Assembly: GCA_000151295.1 (NCBI GenBank)
Contig: GG745357.1
Span: forward strand, 472,890 to 495,065
Direction: 5' to 3'
Source of the DNA: Allomyces macrogynus ATCC 38327
Taxonomy: Eukaryota > Blastocladiomycota > Blastocladiomycetes > Blastocladiales > Blastocladiaceae
DNA length: 22,176 nucleotides
This document shows positions 1-11,800 of this stretch, piece by piece. The position numbers were made by a program, and so were the translations under genes. Below the pieces are notes generated by a model. The model had not been told where the DNA came from and did no database searches. It was given only the letters and a program-made list of their open reading frames with translations. How positions within the stretch are numbered: the first letter of the stretch is position 1; every line of letters starts with the position of its first letter.

Positions 1-1069
1 CTCGACTTGCTCCGTCGCTCGTGCTGTTCCGCATCGCCAGCTCCCTGACGAAGCAGCAGTCGCCTTGCGCTGGCAGCGCCTCATAGTATGAATCGTGCGT
101 CCGCACCGCCATTCAGATTGGAACGTTCTTTCTGGATGCAACTTCCTTGGGCCGCGCTGAGCCACAGACTGGCGATTCAGCGCGGCAATAAACATTGTTC
201 ACATCACTACTCTCATGCTGCAGGTTGGTGGTGGCGACCTGATTACGGCCTTTCCGTCCCATGCTCCCAATTTGAGTCATGAGTCGACAGCTGAGCGATG
301 CAGATCAGGACGTGATACGGCAGAGTGTCGAGGCACATTGGCTGATGGGTATGGTGTGGTCAGTTTTCGCGGCAGGGGAGAAAGTGTGGAGTCGAGGGAG
401 CGGTCGGGGTCTTGTGCGCGCGTAACATGGAGCCAACAGTCAACCACGCGATAAGTGCTCAAGTTGGCTCGTTTGGCCTTTTGACTCCTCGGTACGGCTC
501 GGATGGCACCTTCGTTTTGAGCTGAGGAACCGGGGGCACGAACGAAAGTGAACTGAGTCTTGGTTTCAATCTTTCCGTCCTCCCCTGACAAGGAGTCTTT
601 GGCCAAGCAGCAAGAATGGCTGGCGTCGAAAGGAGAACGTGATTTTGCTTGTGGCCAAGAACTCGTACTCTGGAAGTTTCCCTTTGCATGTTATAACCGT
701 GATGTGGCACCTTGTTGTCATTTTCATCATCCAGAACCAGAACTGATGCTTGTTGATGCTCTCACACATCAAGTTTCAAGGAAAGCCATCGACACCACCA
801 TGCGTTTGCACCGCCTTGAAGCAATCTGAAATTAAATGCAAGACAATAATGCTTATCACATCAATTACTGAATCGTGAAAGCGCGAACAAGACATGCTTG
901 GCATCGACGAGGTGTATCAACGCTGCTGTACTTGACGCTTCTCAGCAAATCGGGAACGTTCTCTTGCACACTCTGTCGATCGTGGAGTTCTGTGTTTTCC
1001 ATGGATGCCACATGCTGCTGACAAACGGTTGTGAGGATCCACAAATGTGACAATACATGCCACCCAAAA
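1..1069. other. Left flank without a supported gene
   Basis: I see no recognisable gene here. The first 88 bases read as an open GC-rich tail on the plus strand, ending in TGA at 86-88, and could be the last codons of a gene to the left, but 28 residues are too few to judge. A plus-strand open frame at 560-829 has no ATG at its start and codon use unlike the GC3-rich genes of the window. From about 560 to 1069 the base composition becomes more A+T-rich, as in the other intergenic stretches. The 3' flank of the minus-strand peptidase gene lies at the right end. Confidence 0.5.
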
Positions 1070-4000
1070 TCAAAAAGACCCCGCCAAATGCCTGACAATC
1101 TTGTCCGCGAGCCGCGCGCTCTCCACCACCCGCACGTCCTCGACCGCGAGGGCGCGCTTCACTGCAGCCTGCACCGAGTCCACCCCGCCGGCAGGACACA
1201 CGACCACTGCGGAACGTTTCTGCGGGTCCGCGAGCCGATGCACAACGGGCATCGCACTCCGCAAGTCCTCAACCGACACGGCCCAAACACTCTGCGCAAA
1301 CTCGTCTTCGTCCGCGAGCGACGCGAATCCCTTGAGCCGCGCGCGCAACGACTCGGCCACGACCCCAGCACAGCTCGCGCGCGATGCCGCATGGCGGTAC
1401 GTGACGGCGCACTTGGCCATGTCCAGCGCATCGGCCGTGACAAGATCGTCCAGTGGGGTTGCGAGGACCGCGTGGAGAGCGTCGAGGCACGCGGCTGGGT
1501 CGGCCGATTCAGAGCAGTCGAACGAGAGCGTGCCCGTCCACAGCGCGCACGAGAGCGCCGAGTCGTAGGCGACGCCCGGGCCGCGGATGCGTTCGTAGAT
1601 CGGGCCTTCGCTGCGGCTCAGCAGCTCACAGAGCAGGATCACGGCGTGGTAGAGCGGGTTGCGCGGCGGGTCGAGCAAATCTGTCAAAATGAAAGGCTAA
1701 TGGTCAGATCGTGGACTGAAAACGGAACCAAAACGGCATCAAACGTACTGCAATCCGTGAAGAGCGACAGGAACGACGTCGTCACGCCCTTGATCGGAAC
1801 CACCGTGACAGACGGCGCATCCTTGAGCGTATACGGGACACGCGGGAACGGGTACAACGCGACCAACCGGTCCGCCTGCTTCGCCACCGGCTCCACCTTG
1901 AGCTGGTCCCACGCTTGCGTAAACGCGGTCCGCACTTGCCCCATTAACTCCTCGGCCTGGAACGTTCGCGCACCACCCACTTGCACCAAGTACGGCCGCG
2001 CAAGCACGTGTTGGTGAATCGCCTGCACCTTGCCCACAATCCGGTCCGGGTCGGCGACCAAGTCGCGCACCACGGCCTTGAGCACGCGCTCCTGGTGAAA
2101 AATCGACATAGCCGCGTCGGGCAATCCCGTTGCGCAACCCACGAGCGTGTTGACGAGCGCGCCCGTCACGGTATTCCCGTCGCGCTTCCACTCCTTGATA
2201 TCGCCGAGCAAGTTCTTGGCGATCGTGCGCAGCCGCGCCGTATCCGACCAGACCGGATGCACGAGCGCACGCACGACCCAGTCGATGGCCGTCGCAAACT
2301 TGTCGGGCAGCGACGAAAAGCAGACAAAGAACAGTTCGGACAAGTAGGAAGCCGTGAACACCTCGTTCCCGAGCCCGACCGACGCCGAGTGCGTGAGCGT
2401 GTGTTCGTTGAGCTGCTCGACGACCGTCGTCCACGGCACGGGCGCGGCACTCTGGTCCGCCGGCGACTGCACGGGCAGCTGGAACAGGGCCTCCTGGAAG
2501 AGCACGAGGTACGAGACGAGGTCGGGCGGGAGTGCGCGCAAATCAAACACGAGCTTGACGTGATGAAAACTCGTCTCGACGGCAATCTGGTGCCCGCACG
2601 GGAACGAGTCGGCAAAAGCAACGACCGCGTCCGTGTAAGGCAGCCGCGCAATCGATTTTGGGTCGGCAATTGGTGGAAGCAAGTGCTGGAACGTTTCAGG
2701 CCGGACCTTGTTCATATCGAGCGCATGTGCGACCTGGTCGCGGCACCGCTGCAGACCCTTGCGCCCGAGCTGCCGCTTGATGCGCGCGTGCCGTTTGGCC
2801 TTGGCCTGCTCAATCTCCTTGGCACGCGCCGAGCTCGGCACAGCCTTGATTTCAACGACTGAGTCGGTGAGCACCCACGTGTCCATGATCGAGCGCCAAA
2901 AGTCGAGCGGCTCCTGCTCGAGCGCGTCGAGAATGGAGAACAGGTTGGACCGCGCACCCCACGCCGAGGGAGAGACAGAGCCCAAAATATCCGGGATCAG
3001 GTACGACATGAGCGCGTCGTGGGGGTCCTCTTCGAGGAACGAGAGCAACTGGACGCGGTACCGTTGCAGAGCGGCGTGAATGCGCTCGAGCGACATTTGC
3101 GAATCGCGAATGGTGCGGAGCGTGGCAAACAAGTGCTTGGCCATGGTTTGGCGCGGCAAACCAGTTGGTTTGAGCACCGTCCTTGTCACCTCCATCAGAA
3201 TCCGACGCATCATCGTCGCTCTCTTCGTCCGAGTCTGAAACAAACTCCCCATCGTCTTCCTCGTCCGACTCTTCCTCACCATCCTCGTCAAAATCGTCAG
3301 AGTCGCCTTCCTCGTCATCATCCAGCCCAAAATACTCTGACCCCCTTCAGCGCGAGCGTGAACATGGTGTGCTGCGCGTGCCGCAGCTCAAAATCCAGAT
3401 CATTGGCCGCGGCCCCGTCGCTCTCCACATACACTTGGTGCAACGGCGACGACGACGACTCCTGCAAGTATCGGAACAGCACCTCAAGCGCAACTGCGGT
3501 CCTGGAATCGCTCACGTCAGGCCCCTGCCACCCGTACGTGATCGAACCAACATCCTCCTCCTCGCTCGGAAACTCAATAGTCTGCGACGCAACACGGGTC
3601 GCGAGCGGATGCGGTGGAGTCGTGATCGCGGTCCTTGGCCCCGTTGGGCGAGTTTGCAGGCACGGTGCGTCACGGAGCGCGCGGAGAACATGCGCGGCAT
3701 CGTCAGCGCGTCCGCCGACGACAACAACCGTCGCATTGTGCACCTGGTAGTGCGTGCCGTGATACGCGCGCACGGCGGTATTGGTCAGATTGCGAATCTG
3801 CGGCGTGTGGCCGCCACACTCGTACGCGTACGTCGACTCGGGCCCATAGATCGCGCGGCGCACATGCAAGTCGACGAGGTCAACCTCGGTGTGCTCGCGC
3901 GCCATCATTTCGCAAAAGACGACACCCTGCTCATTGCCGTTGCCGTCAATGTGGTAGACCTCGGTCGTAAACTGGTCGGGGCGCAGCGCCGGCACGAAAA

Positions 4001-4580
4001 TGTGGTCGAGGAAGATCGGGAGCATGGTCGCGAGACCCGCCGATCCAGCGGTCACGATATTGTAGCAGGTGCTGGGTGGAAAAGGTGCGGGTCAGGTGCG
4101 CCACAGCGTGATGAGGTCGAAAATTGCAATTTACCAGTCCGAGTCGGTCCACGCGTTCGTGCCAGTGCTCAACGCACGCATTGCGGCCGTGTCGAGAAAC
4201 CCACGGTGCGGAATCGCTTTGGAGCCCGTGAAAAGTAGGTGCTCGAGGCAATGCGGCAGGCCGTTGTCGGACTTGACGGTCGTCGGGACCACGACCAGAC
4301 CAGAGCAGAGCGGGCCGTCGGCCTGAACGTGCACGACGCGGAGGCCAGATGGATGGTGCTCGAAAACGGTCACCGGATGCGCTCGGACGCCCGGAATTTC
4401 AAATGCAAACTGGCGCAACTCCAGAAATCCCGGAACAGCGTCGCGAGGGACAGGATCATGGTTTGCAGCGGGCACTGGTCCACGAGCCGCCGCGGTAGCG
4501 GCCGCGGCTGTTGTCGTTGCTGAACTCGACTTGGCACGCGAACCGCGTGCTCCGCTGCCTTTCCTCTTGGAACTGGACAT
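1070..4580 (-). CDS. M16C family zinc metallopeptidase (YOL098C / C05D11.1-like)
   Basis: This is an inverzincin protease of the pitrilysin family, the group with yeast YOL098C and worm C05D11.1; its substrate is not established. Exons run 4580-4135, 4071-1749 and 1680-1070 (minus). Introns 4072-4134 (63 nt) and 1681-1748 (68 nt, GTACGT donor, CTGAC branch, ACAG acceptor) join in frame. The zinc site HCLEH is at residues 110-114, within GLPHCLEHLLFTGSK, followed by GTNAWTDSD; the expected third ligand Glu is in GVVFCEMM at about residue 203. The C-terminal exon carries LLSRSEGPIYERIRG, typical of the second M16 half. Total length is about 1125 residues. One oddity remains: between LALKG (about 3350) and AKHLFATLRTI (about 3150) a run of about 50 Asp/Glu/Ser/Gly residues is open only in a third frame, so two +1 shifts or an unrecognised splicing pattern are needed. 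The N-terminus is Ser/Lys/Ala-rich, and the start is the ATG at 4580. Confidence 0.9.
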
Positions 4581-4884
4581 CTTGCAGCAGGTCGCTGGCG
4601 TGGTCGAGGACGCGAACGTGGAGTTGGGTGTAAATTGGATAAATGTGATCGTGACCGAGGATGAAGAGGTCGCGCAAGAGAGACTTGCGGCCTGTCAGAT
4701 TTATCGAAGTGCACTTGGCTGATCAGAATCCCTGCTCACTTCCTCCACCGCATCCCACCGCAATCGGCTGCAAGCCTTCCGACCATTGCCAGCCAGCTAA
4801 TTCTCTCAAGTGTGATCTTGCAAGATCTCGGCACCGCTGGCACCGCACTCAAGCAGCACAAGAACCTCGACGACGACAACGAAC
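4581..4884. promoter_or_regulatory. Divergent promoter between the M16C peptidase and the ABHD11-like relic
   Basis: About 300 bp separate the minus-strand ATG at 4580 from the plus-strand ATG at 4885, so both transcription starts must lie here unless one of them is further away. I see no clear TATA box and no strong repeated element. This is inferred from gene orientation only. Confidence 0.4.
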
Positions 4885-5388
4885 ATGGCATCAGCAGCTT
4901 GTGGGAGCGCTGTCCCGCTTGCCTCGCTGGTCACCCGAGCCGCACCGACCACCACAACGACCACGGCCGTCCATACTCCACGCCGTGCCATTATCGTGCT
5001 GCACGGCATCTTTGGGTCCTAGCAAAACTGGACGTCGCTCACTAAGGCCATGGCCCGCGCAACGGCGACCGACATGTACGCACTCGATTTGCGCAACCAC
5101 GGCGACTCGCCGCACCATCCAAAAATGACCTATGAAGCCATGGCAAGCGACTTGGCACATTTCGTCGAGTGCGAGGACCTCGACCGCCCGCTGGTCGTGG
5201 GCCACTCGATGGGCTGCAAGGTTGCGATGCAGCTCGCGCTCGCGCATACGGACAAGATTGCTGGCTTCATGAGTCTTGACATGTCGCCCTTGACATTCGA
5301 CCTGTCGCGCGCCGTGTTCCCGCTCTCCCTGTCGGCGATGCAGCTCGTGCAGCCGTTCCCCGGACCTATTGCCCACTATGTACCGTAG
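4885..5388 (+). pseudogene. ABHD11: Broken ABHD11/IMO32-like alpha/beta hydrolase
   Basis: The frame starting with the ATG at 4885 encodes a Thr/Ala-rich N-terminus that could be a mitochondrial presequence, then RAIIVLHGIFGS (oxyanion HG motif), an in-frame TAG at 5020-5022 where relatives usually have Lys, and QNWTSL. Still in the same frame follow YALDLRNHGDSPHH and the nucleophile elbow VVGHSMGCK. These motifs are those of ABHD11 and yeast Imo32, mitochondrial serine hydrolases. The frame ends at TAG 5386-5388 after PFPGPIAHYVP, about 167 codons, against roughly 300 in the family. The catalytic Asp and His and the lid are missing, and I find no continuation in the next 470 bp. The TAG sits inside a contiguous conserved block with no room for an intron. 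It is most likely a pseudogene. A base error could explain the TAG but not the missing C-terminus. Confidence 0.8.
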
Positions 5389-5863
5389 CTTCACTCTCCA
5401 CCTTGTTTTCTCGCTGTTCCGCTTAGTGTAGATGATATTTTTGTCAAAACGAGAAAGATGGAAACCAATGTTCAAAACGCGGTCAGGTGCTTATGATGTC
5501 TGATCGTGAAAGAGCCTGCTGTCAGCATCCGGCCGGCCTGGTCGGGCCGAAAACGACCACTTCATCGACGTAGAGAAAATACGTCGAGCACGACGATGAT
5601 CTGGAAGTGACCGCATCACGACGGTAGCGACGAAATAAAGACCCAAGCGCGAACCTGCACCGCGATCATTTTGGTTGCCATTTTGGTTGCAGTCCGAGCC
5701 AACTTCGACCGGATTGCTGCACCCGGCGCGTGGACGCCATCAAGAAGCTGCACCACCAGCAAACGACCCAACTACGCGCCATTGCAAGCGTGCATAGGCT
5801 TCAGGCCATTTGGCACGAGTAGACCACCACTGCACGTTCATTGCCGCGACCGAAGTGACCACC
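5389..5863. promoter_or_regulatory. Upstream region and 5' leader of VWA8
   Basis: This interval of 475 bp lies before the VWA8 start. It contains a perfect 12-bp tandem duplication at 5667-5690. A short open frame at about 5720-5823 reads RVDAIKKLHHQQ and is protein-like, but it ends in TAG before the VWA8 start and has no ATG of its own. No TATA box is evident. Confidence 0.35.
5667..5690. repeat. 12-bp direct repeat, two perfect copies
   Basis: CATTTTGGTTGC occurs twice in tandem, at 5667-5678 and 5679-5690, followed directly by AG. The second copy therefore ends in TTGCAG, which resembles a splice acceptor. It lies about 170 bp before the VWA8 ATG, so it could be a promoter element or the end of a 5' leader intron; nothing in the sequence decides between them. 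Confidence 0.6.
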
Positions 5864-8800
5864 ATGGCCGACAAAAAAGGATCATCACCGACAACGACCG
5901 ACGGCCAGCGCAAGGCCCTGATCCGAATCGGTGACATTGCGAGCCAGATTGCCGTACCGACGCACCAGCACCTCGTGCCCTACGTGGACCCTGAAGAGCT
6001 CGCGCTGACCAAGGCATGCATCCCGTTTGTGCACAACCTGATCGCAGCGGAAGCTGACCGTGGTTCCCACTGCTACTACAGAGAACTCGCCAAGTTCTCC
6101 GATGGCTGCTTCAAAAGGAGAAGCTCAACCAGGATGCGTTTCTGCTCGGGTTCGTAGACGCGCCTGGAGGGCACCTGTTCGATGATGCACATGCTGACGG
6201 GTTCATCTCCATCATCTAGGCCGCCCGACGGTCGCATGCGGTCGATTGCTTTCAAATTCGCGCAACTGACGAACCGGTACGCAAGTTGCTCACGTACTTT
6301 GGACGCGGCAAGCCAGGAGACTCATGAGCGATGCATCTGTATCTAGCGAAGTCGAGTATGTCGCGATTTCCCGCGACTCGACCGAGAGCGATTTGAAGCA
6401 GCGCCGCGAAATCGAGGGCGGGACCGCGAAATACGTGGACCAGTGCTGCGTTCGCGCCGCGATTCATGGCCGGTGCGCCGCTGCAAATCTTTTCTCGCTT
6501 CGAGTTCGACGCAATCTCACTATTCGCTCTGGTTCTACCACAGCATTTTGATCCTCGATGGTGTCCAGTCGTGCGAGCGTAACCTGCTTCCCTTAATCAA
6601 CAACCTCCTCGAAAACCGCGAAATGGCGCTTGAAGATGGTCGCTTCCTGGTCTCGCCAAAACGGTACCAGGCGCTGCTCAACGATTCCTCGGCCGATGCC
6701 GCGGCGCTCGCTGACCGCAAGCTTGTTCCCGTGAACCCCAAATTCTTTGTGATCGCGATTGGCCTGCCCGTGCCGCCGTTCACGGGGTACCCGCTCGACC
6801 CGCCGTTCCGTTCGCGCTTCCAGGCTAAATTCGTGCCGCGGCTCAATGCCGACGAGACGGTGCGCACACTGACGACGTCGGGCTCGACCAAGCTGGGGCC
6901 GGCGCACGTCGACGCGCTGAAGCGAATTGCGACCGTGGCCGAGGTCCTGGCTGCGAACCAGGCCGAGTACCGGCTGGCCGACTTTACGGGCGACTTGGCG
7001 GTGATCGCCAAGCTTTTGCACCATGGCGTCGCTCCAATTCACGCACTCGATCTCGTCTATCCGTTCATGTCGCTGCCGACGACCGACAAGCACTCGCGCA
7101 TGGTGCTTGAGGGCGTCCTGCGGCGGTTCGGGCTCACGCACGAGCAGCTCACGGACGTGCCCATGCCCGACCTGATGCCGGCACTACGCGACCCTTCGTT
7201 CCCGACGGGTTTGGCCCTGACGCCAACATTCGAAGCGGCGCTTATGAAAATGCACGCGTGTCACACGGCCGTCGGCGATTTCTGTCTCGTGGGCGGGAAA
7301 GGCGCGGGCAAGTCGCACCTTGTGCGTCACTTTTGCGCATCCCTCGGGCTCGAAATGCTGCTCGTGCCTGTCTTCAAGGACATGTCATCGCGCGAGCTCC
7401 TGCAGCGGCGCAGCACGACCTTTGCGGGCGACACGACCTGGGTCGATGCCCCGCTCGTCGACGCCATGCTGACGGGCCGCGTCGCTGTCCTCGACGGTGT
7501 CGAGTCTCTCGCGCACGGATCTCTCGCCACGCTCGAGTGCATCGTGCACAACCGGTCCGTGACCCTGCCCGACGGCCGCCGGCTCGTGAGCGACAAGCAG
7601 TACGCGCGCCTCCCCGCGCGCGAAAAGGCGCTCGTCGAGCGGATCCACCCGTCGTTCCGGCTGATCGCGCTTGCGCGGCCCTCGGTCATGGGGTCCGATG
7701 CTAAAACGTGGTTGACGCCCGAGGCTGCGGCGTTGTTCCCGTTCGTGCAGCTTGCGCCGCTGGCGAAGGCTGAGGAGGCTGCGCTGTTGCAGGCGACGGT
7801 GCCGAATGCTGACCCGGCGCTCGTCGACCAGCTGATCCAGGTCGCGGTCGCACTGCAGAACGCGCACGACGATGTCGGCGCCCTCGCCCACTCCGTTTCT
7901 TTGCGGCAGCTCATCAAGCTCGCGCAGCGTATGACGGCGTTCCCTGGCGATTCGTTGTGGGACGAGGTGCATCGCGTTACGATGACGCGGTTCGCGCCGG
8001 GAATGGTGCGCGAGCAGCTGTCGGGGTTGATGGCGCAAGTGGGGGTTGCGATGCCGCCGCCGCGCCGTGCCGACGAGGAGGCGCCGTTGTCCCTGCGCAA
8101 GGTCGAGAATGGCCAGAAGCTCGCGATTGGCGACGTGGTCGTGCCGATCAAGCAGGATGCCGATCCGCTGCTGATTCCACACACGCTGTTCTACGAGAAC
8201 CAGCGGCAATTCACGGTATTGCGCGATTTGCTTAAGGATTGGCTGCTCGGCGAGCACATTCTCTTGATCGGGAATCAGGGTGTCGGTGCGTCTTTTCGTG
8301 GCCGCGATTCGAGGCACGGGAAGAGGATGCGAAACTAACCATGGGCTCTGCGAAACAGGCAAGAACAAGCTCGTCGACTACCTACTCGGCCAGCTGCAGC
8401 GCGAGCGCCAGTACATTCAGCTGCACCGCGACACGACGGTCCAGGCCCTGACGGCGATTCCCGTCATCAAGGAGGGCGTTCTCTCGTACGAAGACTCGCC
8501 GCTCGTCGTGGCGGCGCGGATGGGTCACGTTTTGGTGGTGGATGAGGCTGACAAGGTGCGAAGTCTTTCTATTGGTGCTGGAAATCGTGCAATTGTCTGG
8601 CTCCTTACTGCATTCCCCTCTTTGCTTTGATTAGGCCCCAACCCACGTCACGGCGATTCTCAAGTCGCTCATCGAGGACCGCGAAATGCTGCTCGGTGAC
8701 GGGCGACGTATTACGACCATGCCGCAGTCAAACCTTGACGTGGTTCTGCATCCCGATTTCCGCATGATCGTGCTCGCCAACCGCCCTGGGTTCCCGTTCC

Positions 8801-11800
8801 TTGGCAACGACTTCTTCCGCGAGTGCGGCGACGTGTTTGCATCGCACGCGATCGACAACCCGGACGTGCCGAGCGAAGTGGCGATGCTGCAACAGTACTC
8901 GCCGAATGTGGCTGTGTCACTGCTCGAAAAGCTGTCGCGCGCATTTGCCGAGTTGCGCGTCAACGCGCAGGACGGCGACATCAACTACCCGTACTCGACG
9001 CGTGAAATTGTGCACATTGCGCGGCACCTGGAGCAGTTCCCGGACGAGGGGCTCGCCAATGTCCTGCACAACGTGTTTGACTTTGATGCCATGGATTCGA
9101 CGACGCGCGAAGTGGTGATTGCGGCGCTCAAGAAGCACGGGATCCCGATCGCGACGCAGGACGGGTACCAGATCCAGCTCGCCGTCATGCACCCGTTGCC
9201 GGCGCCCGCCGTGCAGCACGAGTGGGTCGCGGCGGGGCCTACGGTCGAGGCGCGCGTCGAGCGTAAGCCGCCGGCATTGCGCGGCGGGTGGGACCTGAAA
9301 CTGTCGCCAGCCCAGACGCTCACCAAGCTCGAGGGCCGCAACAATGTGTTTTCGGAAAAGCTGTTTTCGGTGCACCTGCCCATGGAGACGACGGTCTTGA
9401 GCGTCGCGGCTTTTGATCACGTCGTCTACTTGGTCGCGACCAACCCGATCCAGCTGATTGTGCTCGACACGCAAGCCTGGTCCGTGGCCACCGTCTCGTT
9501 GCACGAGTACTTCCCGCTGCAGCGCGGGTTCCCAGCGCTGCACGTTGTCGCGGTCGCGCGCGACCAGCTGATTGTCGTAAACGTCGACGACGGGACCGTG
9601 CTGGTCGTCAAAGAGTGGAAGATTTTCAGCATGAGCGTCACGCTCATCAAGGGCCGTGCGACCATGGTCCGGCGCGTTGCTGCTGGCGCTGCGGGCGCGC
9701 CATTCGTCGCCGTTGTCGCGCAGGAGGGCGAGTCGCACGTCGATGTGGTTACGGTCGACGGCGACCACGCGCGCGTCGCGCTGCCCTCACCCGTCGCGCG
9801 CATGCACGCGGCAACCGGACCGCGGATTCTCGTGCAGTCACCCGCGTCAGCGCTGTTGCTCATGGACGTGGCCACGGCGCGCGTGCAAGAGTTTGCCCCC
9901 ACGTCGAGCGATGTGGCGATGCCGCTGGCTGCCATGCACGCCCTCGATGATGCGCGGTTCCTCGGCGTCGCGTCGGTCGACCAAGTGTTGGTCCTTGACA
10001 TGCAGCCGGCGCGGATCGCCGCGCACCGCGTCGCAACGCTCGAGAACCCGTACGTGAACGTGGACCCGGTCGCACGCGCGCTTCTCGTCCAGCAGCATGT
10101 GGTCGTGTACCCGTCGGCTGTCCCTGGGCAGGGGATCGCCGAGGTGCTCGATTTGGGCCACCGCGCGACGCGCCACGTCCCGGTCGAGCTGCCGCTGCCG
10201 TTTACGGCCAAGCTGCAAACTGAGGCTACGGTCGCCGAGTACAAGGGCGACCGGGTTCCGGCGGCACTCGCGGTTTTGGATGTCGGCGCCGGTTGCGTTG
10301 CCGTCGTCGACTCGACGGGTAAGTGCGCGTTCATTTTCTTCTCGATTCAGGACGTGAGCTGACGGTTCGCGACCATCACTCTTAGGCATGATCCAGGTCC
10401 TCCAAGTCACGCTCGAGCAACTCAAGACGGACCTGCACGATTGGCGCCGTTTGATTGGCAGCGACGCGTCAGCCGACCGCGAGCGGCTCGACGTGACGAT
10501 TGTCGATGACTCTGCCGACGACGAATCGATTGCTAAGCAGCTCGAGGCGCTCGGCATCGGCAAGGGCAAGGGCAAAGGGTCAGGCGAGGGCGAAGGGACC
10601 GGTGATGGCGAAGGCAAGGGGTCCGGGTCTGGCACGGGCGTATCGGGCGAAGGTGGGTCAACAGGCGCGACACGCACGTCGGCCGAGGCGTTGTCGCTCG
10701 AGGAAATCATCACGAACGCCAAGGGCGACTCGCAGGCAACGGCGTCGGTCACGATTCGCACGTCGGCGCCTGCGACGGGCGAGATCACGGAGGCAATTCG
10801 CGAAATGCACGACGAGGCCGTGCGGCAGCGCATGGCGCAGCTCGAGATGCGTGAGCCGGACATGAAGGTCAGTTCGGGCTATTGTGGGGGGCGGGGGCGG
10901 GATTTGCTTGCAACTCACTTACGTTTTCTTTTGGCCCGCCCCCAGACCTACCAAACCTACAAGGAGGAAGTCGCCAAGGAGATCCAGCAGGTGCGACAGC
11001 TCATCGAGTCGACTCAGCGCAAGCAAAAAGAGCGCGTGTGGCTCAAGAACCAGTCGACGGGCGAGCTCGATGACCGTAAGCTCGTCGAGGGTGAGTTGTC
11101 TTCTTGTGGGGTTGGCGCGGCAATAAGTGCGGCGTTTTTCTGACCTCGCATTCGGATTTGTAGGCCTAGTCGGCGACACGAACATCTACAAGCGGCGTGG
11201 CGACGAGGACCCGACGATGGGCTCACTTTTCGACGTGCCCAAGCGCGTCATTTTCAGCTTCGACTTGAGCGCAAGGTGTGTTGCACTTACTAATTACGTG
11301 CGTGCTTGGTTGAACCTGCTCTGACTTGACTGCCGTCGCTTTGGCTCAACAGCATGTTCAAGTTCAACAGCCACGATGCTCGTTTGCAGCGGTCGATTGA
11401 GCTGGCGCTCTGTACGTGATTTGCCCTGGTCCGCTGAAGTCAGTCATTCTCGTTGCGCTCATCGCTGCGCACTTGCCGTTCCCAGTGGTCATGCAGTCGT
11501 TCCGTGGGTTCGAGAACAAGTTCCGCTACGAGATTCGCGGGCACTCGGGCGACTCAGCGAGCCTCGAGTTCGTGACCGAGTCCAACTACCCGAAGAACGA
11601 AAAGGAAGAACTGCGCGTGCTGACCAAGATGTCGTCGCACGCGCAATACTGCTTGACGGGGGACCATACGATGGCCTCGATCAAGCAAGCGATCCAGGAC
11701 GTGACCAAGCAAGAGTTGGACGAGGCGTTTGTCGTGGTCCTGTCGGACGCGGTACGGTCTCCAATTATGTTTCCCTTCTCGAATGAATGGACGCAGACGG

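Noticed and set aside
560..829. 89-codon plus-strand open frame in the left flank
   Set aside because: It has no ATG at the start, low GC3 unlike the real genes, and no recognisable motif.
7327..8368. Long minus-strand ORFs (285 and 327 codons) opposite VWA8
   Set aside because: They are antisense shadows of a conserved GC-rich exon; their products are Arg/Ser-rich with no motif.
10557..10680. Gly/Lys/Glu-rich repeat as a separate low-complexity element
   Set aside because: It lies in frame in VWA8 exon 8, where animal VWA8 also has a Gly-rich linker before the VWA domain.
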